Positions 24,106 through 29,713 of a stretch of 29,713 bases of DNA are shown here, piece after piece. The stretch lies in NCBI RefSeq assembly GCF_035946395.1, contig NZ_DASYZI010000166.1:1-29713 (forward strand), given 5' to 3'. Below the pieces are notes generated by a model, which made no database searches, was not told the origin of the DNA, and saw only the letters and a list, made by a program, of their open reading frames with translations. Position 1 is the first letter of the stretch. Each line of letters starts with the position of its first letter. The position numbers and the translations under genes are program-made. The DNA comes from Actinocrinis sp035946395 (GTDB lineage: Bacteria > Actinomycetota > Actinomycetes > Streptomycetales > Catenulisporaceae).

Positions 24106-24756
24106 TTAGCTGTGGTAAGAAATCAGATTGAAGCTTCCGTTACCAAACGCCTGGTACTCCGCATACGGGTATGCGTGCTCAGCGCAGTAACCCCCGACCG
24201 GAACCCACGCGATGCACATGTCCCAATGGTATGTCAACTGCGCAAGGTTCCAACCCACACCGTAGGACGAGTTCACGTTGCAGCTCATGTAGTTGTACGT
24301 CGGGTACCACCCACCGGTCCCCCAACACGACGGGCTTGTGTAGGAAACCCAGGTACCGTCACCGCACCAGTCCTCGGAGCCGTACGCGGCCATGCCGAAC
24401 GCGAAGTTCCACGTGATGGTCTCGGACCAGCAGCCGCTGGCGTTCGGGTGCACCAGGTTCGGCGTAACAGCCGTGCGGTGCGTCGGTGCGGTTGCGCTGG
24501 AGCCCACGACGAGACTGCCGCTGATTGGCTTCGCCGTCGGCGGTGCGTACTTCGTGAGCCCTGCCGCAGCGACCTCCGATGCGGTCATCGTGTGCAGCGA
24601 GACCTTGGTCTTACCGTCCGGCGACACCCAGGTGATCGTGTGTCCCGTCGGGGCGGTCAGCATCGTCGGAGTGGCGGTCGCCGCGCTCGCTGACGAAGCA
24701 AGGGTGAGTGCGGCGACCGCCGCTCCCACGATCGCCCCCAGCCGCTTAATGATCAC
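24106..24756 (-). CDS. Secreted six-cysteine protein of unknown function
   Basis: 216 aa from GTG 24756, with GGGAGG five bases upstream. It has a classic Sec signal peptide (basic IIKRLG, hydrophobic core, SASA|A cleavage near residue 26). A Thr/Ala/Pro-rich stretch to about 105 follows. The C-terminal 110 residues are unusually rich in Trp, Tyr, Gly and Asn with exactly six cysteines (SGCWSE, DWCGDG, PSCWGT, MSCNVN, DMCIAW, GYCAEH), suggesting three disulfides. No enzyme motif is seen. It may be an inhibitor, toxin or surface protein. Strongly expressed by its ribosome site and followed by a 19-bp terminator. Confidence 0.8.
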   Translation of the reverse strand: MIIKRLGAIVGAAVAALTLASSASAATATPTMLTAPTGHTITWVSPDGKTKVSLHTMTASEVAAAGLTKYAPPTAKPISGSLVVGSSATAPTHRTAVTPNLVHPNASGCWSETITWNFAFGMAAYGSEDWCGDGTWVSYTSPSCWGTGGWYPTYNYMSCNVNSSYGVGWNLAQLTYHWDMCIAWVPVGGYCAEHAYPYAEYQAFGNGSFNLISYHS

Positions 24757-24941
24757 TCAAACCTCCCGTGTTGTGGAGACATCTGCCACCACTTCTCGTG
24801 GTGTCGCTCCCCCGTTTGCTGTCAGTCCTTGATGTTTGTCTCGTTCGTGAGGCTACGCAATCCCACATATGTAGTAGAGGTCTGATTCACTGCCTCCGCA
24901 GGCAATTGCGGCAATGCGCTGCCGGTTGGCGCTGCCGGGGC

Positions 24942-25214
24942 CTACCAACTCAAATGGAGCTGGACGATGAACGACACCAGTCCCGCCTCAAGCCGAGAAG
25001 ACACTTCGAGCTTGGTGAATATTCGAGTGAGGTGACACCTGACCGTCAGGTCGCTGATCGACAGCAGTGTTGCGATCTGGTGATTCGAGAGGGCGCGCCC
25101 TAGTTGCAGGAAGATCTCGCGCTCCCGCGGGCTGAGCCGGTTGGCCCTGGTTGCCGCTAGTACTAGATGACTATCAGGAAACTTGTATGTGGCATCGAGG
25201 TCAGCGTTGGACAT
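24942..25214 (-). CDS. Stand-alone LuxR-type HTH DNA-binding protein
   Basis: 90 aa with GGGGGGA before the ATG at 25214. Residues about 27-78 are a LuxR/NarL C-terminal domain: LSPREREIFLQLGRALSNHQ, then LTVRCHLTRIFTKLEV. There is no receiver or sensor domain, so it resembles single-domain regulators such as GerE. It lies upstream of the secreted-protein gene on the same strand, 185 bp away, and may control it. Confidence 0.8.
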   Translation of the reverse strand: MSNADLDATYKFPDSHLVLAATRANRLSPREREIFLQLGRALSNHQIATLLSISDLTVRCHLTRIFTKLEVSSRLEAGLVSFIVQLHLSW

Positions 25215-25351
25215 TTCCGTTCCCCCCGGAACGTTGGTGAGCGCGAACAGGCCGACGCCTGTTTATGCCCGGTGCCGCGTGGCCAGTTCCACAGCCGATC
25301 GCCTGCCGCCGTGGCCCAACCTCAGCCTTCTGAAGAGGCTAGCCTGGAGTC

Positions 25352-25564
25352 ATGATGCTCGCCGACACAGTGGCCTACTTTCCTGGGTCGACTCAAAGCC
25401 ACGGATACATCGTGGGATGGGGGACCTTGACTCTGATCAACGCTGGGCTCGCCCAGTCCAAGGGACGCGGCGGCCTTTCCTGGTGGCTTGTCTCAGTACT
25501 CCTCGGCCCTGTAGCCACGCTTGCAATAGTTCTGCTGCCGCCCGTTCCCCCGGAGGATAGGTAG
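25352..25564 (+). CDS. Small membrane protein
   Basis: 70 aa. Two hydrophobic segments, GYIVGWGTLTLINAGLAQ (18-35) and WWLVSVLLGPVATLAIVLLP (44-63), are joined by a basic SKGRGG loop, and it ends PPVPPEDR. GGAG lies very close to the ATG, so the second codon ATG is an alternative start. It runs opposite to the LuxR gene. The GPxATL motif occurs in several small actinobacterial membrane proteins; no function known. Confidence 0.55.
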   Translation: MMLADTVAYFPGSTQSHGYIVGWGTLTLINAGLAQSKGRGGLSWWLVSVLLGPVATLAIVLLPPVPPEDR

Positions 25565-25657
25565 CCAGGCGCGTGCTCGACTGGTCAGTTCACCTGCTTG
25601 GGACAGTGCAAACAATGCTGCCACCTGGCCTAATCGGGGGCAGCGCTACGACGCGTT

Positions 25658-25692
25658 GAGGGGAACAAATAGTCACCGTTACTTTGTTCCTC
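25658..25692. repeat. Inverted repeat GAGGGGAACAAA / TTTGTTCCTC
   Basis: Arms of 10-12 bases with one extra G flank a 13-nt loop. AT-rich for this genome and located at the end of the frameshifted relic. It may be a terminator or the end of an old mobile fragment. Confidence 0.45.
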
Positions 25693-25970
25693 AGCCGCTC
25701 GCCTGCCTGGTGCGCCATCCCGTCATGGTGCCGAACCCGGTCACGACGTCATATTTGAGCGGCGCCCAGACTACGCGGCGCTCCGGTATCTTGCTCCCCG
25801 GTTCATAGCCGTTGACCTCTGCCGAGCCCAGTCGCGCAGTTGCTCCGAGCCGACCATCGCCCCGAACTATATGCACTTGGAGAGCCACAGCAACAGGAGA
25901 GGCTCGGGTCGAGAGCGACAGCCTCGACCTCGTTCAGCAGGACAGCCTTGGGCTTCGTTATGAGTGTCAT
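25691..25970 (-). pseudogene. Frameshifted relic of a small protein gene
   Basis: From ATG 25970 one frame reads MTLITKPKAVLLNEVEAVAL in good coding style. After about 25 codons it degrades into a Cys/Ser-rich stretch. From GTG 25888 a different frame continues with VALQVHIVRGDGRLGATARL and KIPERRVVWAPLKYDVVTGF to the stop at 25691. The two halves join naturally if a single shift near 25885-25890 is repaired, giving about 93 aa. No family recognised. It could instead be a real 65-aa gene from GTG 25888. Confidence 0.38.
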
Positions 25971-26083
25971 GATCTCGCACGGCAGGCAAGCAGGCTACAG
26001 GCCGTCGAAGTCGAACAGATGAACCTCGTTGATGCACCATATCGCCGCCCCTAAGGCCTAAAATGTCGTGAAATACGCCTAAT

Positions 26084-26590
26084 TTGACCCGAGGCTCCCG
26101 CACTCAACCATTCGAGTGGAGTGCAGAGAAACACCGCCGACTCAAGATCCGGGTAGTCGGCAAGTGGCTCAAGGCGTACGGCGCGAGCGCCGAGCGCCCT
26201 GCCACGGTCGGCATTGGTATCAGTCTGGATGAGATCGAGCGTGCCAATACCCGCCGCCAGGAACCGCACAAGCGCATCTCTTGTCCGCTCTTGGATCTCG
26301 GATTGCGTCGCGCCGACTGCCACCGCATCATCACGGGGGCCGGACTACCGATCCCGCACAAGACAGTGTGCTGGTTCTGCCGAGACGAGCCGAACCTGTT
26401 CGAATGCTCCTGCCAGCTCGAAGATCTCCTCAACGACCGGCGTACCGCCCTGGGCAAAGACCCGGTCTACCTCACCCGCTACGGCAAACCCCTGGCCCGC
26501 GCGATCCCTGGCGGGCAACTGGCCTTGTTCGACACCTTCGACCCACACAGCGAAGACGCCCTGTACGACTCAGGACGCTGCTTCACCTAG
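26084..26590 (+). pseudogene. PAPS-reductase-like protein, C-terminal fragment
   Basis: From about 26130 the frame matches the C-terminal two thirds of the family whose N-terminus is at 22239: KIRVVGKWLKAYGAS, ATVGIGISLDEIERAN, PLLDLGLRRADCHRIITGAG, DLLNDRRTALGKDPVYLTRY and a C-terminal CF near DSGRCFT. No family-like start or ribosome site exists. CWFCRDEPNLF appears to lack about a dozen residues normally found between the CxxC motif and DEPxLF, pointing to a further in-frame deletion. About 70 residues between the two fragments are missing. Confidence 0.8.
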
Positions 26591-26626
26591 TGGCGCGACC
26601 CAACCCGGCGCAATCTGAACACCCTC

Positions 26627-26668
26627 GCCACGGCCCGCCGATGCCGCCCCGCGTCGGCGGGCCGTGGC
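26627..26668 (+). terminator. 15-bp hairpin before the primase-polymerase gene
   Basis: A perfect stem GCCACGGCCCGCCGA/TCGGCGGGCCGTGGC with a 12-nt loop ends at 26668. It ends the PAPS-reductase-like gene. It also shows that an ATG at 26669 is a poor start for the next gene. Confidence 0.65.
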
Positions 26669-26692
26669 ATGCCCGGAAGGAACCCGACCCCT

Positions 26693-27577
26693 GTGACCCC
26701 TGCCACCGACACCAGAACTCTGACGGATACCGCACTCGACCTTGCCGCGCACGGCATGCACGTTTTCCCGCTCAAGCCGGGCAGCAAGGTCCCGGCCCTC
26801 ATGGCCGATTGGGAGGGTCGGGCGACCACCGACCCCGCCCGGATTCAGCGCTGCTGGTCGGCCGGGGCGTTCAACATCGGCATCGCGTGTGGTCCCTCCG
26901 GGCTGCTGGTGGTGGATCTGGACACCCCCAAGCCGGAGACCAAGCCGCCCGCGGCGCCGTTCGATCAGGAGGGCGTGAACGACGGCATGGACGCCCTGGC
27001 TGTGGTTTGTATCGCGAATGCTGAGCCGTTCCCGTTCGACACGCTGACCGTGACCACCGGTCGCGGCGGAACACACCTGTACTTCACCCAGCCCGAGGGG
27101 CAGGCGTTGCGCAACAGCGCGGGTCGTCTCGGGTGGCTCATCGACACCCGGGGCGTGGGCGGGTATGTGGTTGCCCCCGGTTCCACGGTGGACGGCAACC
27201 CCTACACCCTGACCTTTGACACCGTCCCGGCCGTGCTGCCGTGCTGGCTTGCCCGGCTGCTGGCCGCGCCGAAGAGCCCGCCCCGGCCGGCCCGCATGGC
27301 GCACACCGCCGCCCGGTCGTCGTCCGGGTATGGCGCTGCCGTGCTGCGCGGGGAGCTCGCCAAGCTGACCTCGGCGCGCGCGGGCACCCGTAACGACACT
27401 CTCAACGCGGTGGCGTTCACCCTCGGCACGCATGTGGCCAGGGGCACCCTGACCCGCGCCTTGGCCGAGGCCGCGCTCACGCAGGTTGCCGAGCGCTGGG
27501 GCACTGATGTGAGTAAAAGCCTGGGCACGATTGAGCGCAGTTTGAGCGACGGAGAACGCAAGGCAGGCACCCGATGA
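26693..27577 (+). CDS. Bifunctional DNA primase/polymerase (Prim-Pol replication protein)
   Basis: 294 aa from GTG 26693, with GGAAGGA 11 bases upstream; the ATG at 26669 abuts a hairpin and lacks a ribosome site. The archaeo-eukaryotic primase (AEP) fold has VVDLDTPK with metal-binding D75 and D77, TGRGGTHLYF with H128, and a late basic strand (RGVGGYVVAPGS). Residues about 205-290 are a helical accessory region. Prim-Pol proteins define one of the three replication types of AICEs and would prime and copy the excised circle. The stop overlaps the next ATG. Confidence 0.9.
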   Translation: MTPATDTRTLTDTALDLAAHGMHVFPLKPGSKVPALMADWEGRATTDPARIQRCWSAGAFNIGIACGPSGLLVVDLDTPKPETKPPAAPFDQEGVNDGMDALAVVCIANAEPFPFDTLTVTTGRGGTHLYFTQPEGQALRNSAGRLGWLIDTRGVGGYVVAPGSTVDGNPYTLTFDTVPAVLPCWLARLLAAPKSPPRPARMAHTAARSSSGYGAAVLRGELAKLTSARAGTRNDTLNAVAFTLGTHVARGTLTRALAEAALTQVAERWGTDVSKSLGTIERSLSDGERKAGTR

Positions 27578-29166
27578 TCGACCAGCCTGCTCCGCCGGAC
27601 CCGGACGAGCCCGACCAGGGCACCGATCCCGAGGGTGATGCCGAGGCGCAGGTCGAAGCGATCCTGGCCGCCATCGGTGCCGAGGACGCGCTCAAGGAGC
27701 TGGACCGGCGGCGTGCCGACCAGCCGGACGCCGAGCGACCCGCTGGCGGCGGCGACTCCGGCGAGGGTGGGCGAGGGCCGAGCCAGGCGACCAAGCTGGT
27801 CGAGTTGGCGCGCCGCGACTTTCGCACCGTGCTGGGCTCGGACGGCAAAACGTATGCCGTGCTGTTGGCCGGGCCGAACCTCGCTTTGTCGTTGCGTGGG
27901 GAGAACGGTTTGCGCTCCCGCCTGGCCAAGCTGTTCTTCGACGAAACCCAAACCGCTCCTGGCGCCTCGGCGCTGGCTGATGCTCTCAACGTCCTGGAAG
28001 GCCAAGCCGTGGACGCCGCACCCGAACCCGTTGCCCTGCGCGTGGCCCGGCACGAGGGGAACCTCATCCTCGACCTGGGGCAGCCGGACGGACGCTGCGT
28101 GGTGATCAGCCCGGGCGAATGGCACGTCGAACCCGAGTCCCCGGTGCTGTTCCGCCGCACCCGGCTCACGGCCCCGCTGCCCGTTCCCTCCCGCACCGTT
28201 GGCGGGCTGGACCGGTTGCGTGAGTTGCTGAATGTGGGCGAGGCCGGGTTCCGGCTGCTGGTCGCCTGGCTGGTGGCCACCGTGTTCCCCGACATCCCGC
28301 ACCCGATTTTGGCCCTGTCGGGAGAGCAGGGCACCGGCAAGTCCGCCGCCGGACGCGCCCTGGTTTCCCTGCTGGACCCCTCACCCGCGCCGCTGCGGGC
28401 CGCGCCCAAGGACATGCGTGCCTGGACGGTTCAGGCCGCCGCCTCGTGGACCGTAATGCTGGACAACGTCTCCTCGATCCCGGCCTGGTTCTCCGACACC
28501 CTGTGCAAAGCGGTGACCGGTGACGGCATGGTGGAGCGCGCCCTGTACACCGACGACGACGTCAGCGTGCTGTCCTTTCAGCGCGTGATCGGCATGACCA
28601 CCATTGATGCCGGAGCCATGCGCGGCGACCTGGCCGAACGGCTGCTCTTGGTGGAACTCGAACCCATCCGCCCCGACCAGCGGCGTACCGACGAACAAGT
28701 CAAAACCGCGTACGAAACCGGCCGCCCCGCCATTCTTGGCGCCATCCTCGACCTGACCGCCGCCGTACTCGCTGTTCTGCCGGATGTTCAGGTTGACGAG
28801 CTTCCGCGCTTGGCGGACTTCGCCAAAATCCTCGCCGCCATCGACCAGGTCAACGGCTGGACCACCTTCAACGACTTCACCATCCTGGCCGGGGAAATCA
28901 CCGAAGCCGTCATCGAAGCAGACCCCTTCGCCGACGCGGTGCGCACCCTGATCCAAACCAAACGCACCTGGACCGGCACCGCCGCCGCCCTCGCCGAACT
29001 GCTCACCCCCCACGACCCACCCAAAACCTGGCCACGCACCCCCCGCGCCGTGGCCGGACACCTACGCCGCGTCGCACCCGCCCTACGCAAAAACGGCATC
29101 GCCATCGACTTCCTACGCGAGGCCAACGGCAACCGCCAACGCCTCATCCGCCTCGCCGCCCAGTGA
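27574..29166 (+). CDS. Replication ATPase/helicase-like partner of Prim-Pol
   Basis: 530 aa, ATG overlapping the Prim-Pol stop as ATGA. The N-terminal 75 residues are acidic and low complexity. Walker A GEQGTGKS is at 250-257, and a Walker-B-like WTVMLDNVSSIP lies near 287-298. FQRVIGMTTIDAG and GDLAERLLLVEL follow the sensor and arginine-finger layout of the helicases that follow AEP primases in plasmids and phages. The C-terminal 120 residues form a winged-helix-like tail (PRTPRAVAGHLRRVAPALRK). It likely unwinds the origin at the iterons just downstream. Confidence 0.86.
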   Translation: MIDQPAPPDPDEPDQGTDPEGDAEAQVEAILAAIGAEDALKELDRRRADQPDAERPAGGGDSGEGGRGPSQATKLVELARRDFRTVLGSDGKTYAVLLAGPNLALSLRGENGLRSRLAKLFFDETQTAPGASALADALNVLEGQAVDAAPEPVALRVARHEGNLILDLGQPDGRCVVISPGEWHVEPESPVLFRRTRLTAPLPVPSRTVGGLDRLRELLNVGEAGFRLLVAWLVATVFPDIPHPILALSGEQGTGKSAAGRALVSLLDPSPAPLRAAPKDMRAWTVQAAASWTVMLDNVSSIPAWFSDTLCKAVTGDGMVERALYTDDDVSVLSFQRVIGMTTIDAGAMRGDLAERLLLVELEPIRPDQRRTDEQVKTAYETGRPAILGAILDLTAAVLAVLPDVQVDELPRLADFAKILAAIDQVNGWTTFNDFTILAGEITEAVIEADPFADAVRTLIQTKRTWTGTAAALAELLTPHDPPKTWPRTPRAVAGHLRRVAPALRKNGIAIDFLREANGNRQRLIRLAAQ

Positions 29167-29181
29167 AATAACCGGAAACGA

Positions 29182-29378
29182 CCGTCCCTACCGTCCACAC
29201 CGTCCCTAAACCGCTACTGACCAGCGGAAACATCAGGGACGATACAGGGACGGTCGAGACGGTTCAGGGACGATCGCCGCAACGCGACCGTCCCTACCGT
29301 CCCTGAACCGTCCCTCCCCGCCATGCACCCTGACCTGCGGTGTTGCCCGCTCAGGGACGGTAGGGACGGTAGGGACGG
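29182..29378. other. Iteron array, probable replication origin
   Basis: Twelve copies (one degenerate) of CCGTCCCT/AGGGACGG occur in four triplets of alternating direction: forward at 29182, 29191, 29200; reverse at 29235, 29246, 29266; forward at 29288, 29297, 29308; reverse at 29353, 29362, 29371. Within triplets the period is mostly 9-11 bp. The array starts 15 bp after the helicase gene and fills the gap to the excisionase gene. Iterons next to rep genes are usual for origins. Confidence 0.75.
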
Positions 29379-29479
29379 TCATTTCCCGTGACTACGAAAC
29401 GGCTCATCTCCGGCCCACTGGCCTGGCCTTGAGCCAGCGGGCCTCTGTCTCTCGCCCCGCCGCAGAGAGGACGCCCGAA

Positions 29480-29680
29480 ATGGCCCAGACTCCGTTTGCC
29501 CAAGCCTCGATTCTCGTCACGCCGGAGGAAGCCGCCAGGGCGCTTCGGCTCGGTCGGTCGAAGATCTACGAACTCATGGCCTCGGGAGCGATCGAGTCCG
29601 TGAGGATCGGCCGCTGCCGCCGAATCCGCTGGTCGGCCCTCGAAAGCTACGCCGCCAACCTCACGGCATCCGCCGCCTAA
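29480..29680 (+). CDS. xis: Excisionase (helix-turn-helix, Xis)
   Basis: 66 aa from ATG 29480, with GAGAGGA 8 bases upstream. Residues about 13-58 are the excisionase-type MerR-like winged helix: VTPEEAARALRLGRSKIYEL, then SVRIGRCRRIRWSALESY. Xis bends DNA at the att sites and steers the integrase toward excision. In AICEs xis stands directly upstream of int, which should begin within a few dozen bases past the window. An ATG at 29429 gives a longer frame without a ribosome site. Confidence 0.88.
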   Translation: MAQTPFAQASILVTPEEAARALRLGRSKIYELMASGAIESVRIGRCRRIRWSALESYAANLTASAA

Positions 29681-29713
29681 GTCCAACGTCCGTCACCCGT
29701 GGGCGCCAAGCCA

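Larger units (their letters stand above)
22395..26100. mobile_element. About 3.7-kb insertion splitting the PAPS-reductase-like gene
   Basis: Bounded by the two gene fragments. It carries mostly leftward genes unrelated to AICE functions: an ECF sigma/anti-sigma pair, a secreted protein, a LuxR-type domain, a small rightward membrane protein and a relic. No transposase, recombinase or IS end is seen. GGCCTAAAAT occurs near both edges (22617-22626 and 26055-26064). Edges are approximate, as the middle of the host gene seems lost. Confidence 0.7.
10250..29713. mobile_element. Actinomycete integrative and conjugative element (AICE), Prim-Pol type, right end outside window
   Basis: Bounded on the left by the tRNA-Thr(CGU) fragment. 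It carries the AICE module set in order: regulators, small transfer/spread genes, a TraB/FtsK-like pump, primase-polymerase plus ATPase, iterons and an excisionase. The excisionase ends 33 bases before the window edge, and in AICEs the integrase and attR follow it at once. At least 19.5 kb. pSE101 of Saccharopolyspora is, as I recall, another AICE using a tRNA-Thr site. A 3.7-kb insert (about 22,395-26,100) interrupts it. Confidence 0.87.

Noticed and set aside
27202..28302. Leftward frame antisense to the Prim-Pol and helicase genes
   Set aside because: Shadow of two well-supported genes on the plus strand.
29167..29400. CRISPR array
   Set aside because: The repeats are 8-9 bp, in both orientations and without uniform spacers; iterons explain them better.

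Overview
The window is high-GC actinobacterial DNA. Gene content and order on the left (folE, ftsH, hpt, tilS, a DUF2342 zincin, ppa) match the conserved block of Mycobacterium and the Pseudonocardiales. I infer a member of the Pseudonocardiales, but I cannot name a genus from sequence alone.

Positions 1 to about 10,250 are ordinary chromosome. A leftward cluster holds folE (cut by the window edge), ftsH, hpt, tilS and a DUF2342 metalloprotease-like gene. The rightward ppa gene is divergent from it. Then come two leftward genes, a secreted NlpC/P60 endopeptidase and an extended SDR reductase. The SDR gene carries a perfect 32-bp palindrome in front of it. A gene-poor stretch follows, with one small 38-codon gene that has its own strong ribosome site and terminator hairpin.

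At 10,250-10,291 the 3' half of a tRNA-Thr(CGU) gene appears without its 5' half. This is the attL scar of an actinomycete integrative and conjugative element (AICE), which fills the window to its right end. Its integrase and the intact tRNA-Thr (attR) should lie just beyond base 29,713. Element genes, left to right: a CxxC-rich small protein; a small protein/DUF6879/Scr1-type regulator cassette; a STAS protein; a GntR regulator with a HAD hydrolase; small transfer-associated genes (CxxC protein, membrane proteins, GIY-YIG-like and SprT-like proteins); a DUF2637 membrane protein; the TraB/FtsK-like DNA pump; a repeat-rich locus resembling clt; a histone-like basic protein; a broken PAPS-reductase-like gene; a primase-polymerase with an ATPase/helicase partner; an iteron array; and an excisionase. 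This is the layout of a Prim-Pol type AICE. TraB would move double-stranded DNA between mycelial cells, Rep and the iterons would replicate the excised circle, and Xis with the unseen Int would excise it.

The most unusual part is 22,395 to about 26,100. Here about 3.7 kb of unrelated DNA splits the PAPS-reductase-like gene into two fragments. The insert carries an ECF sigma factor with an overlapping membrane anti-sigma candidate, a secreted six-cysteine protein with a 19-bp terminator, a stand-alone LuxR-type DNA-binding domain, a small membrane protein and a frameshifted relic. No transposase or recombinase is visible in it. Other points of note are twelve iterons arranged as four triplets of alternating orientation, two interleaved repeat families after traB, three evenly spaced operators at the GntR gene, and a partial duplication of the hpt 3' end.
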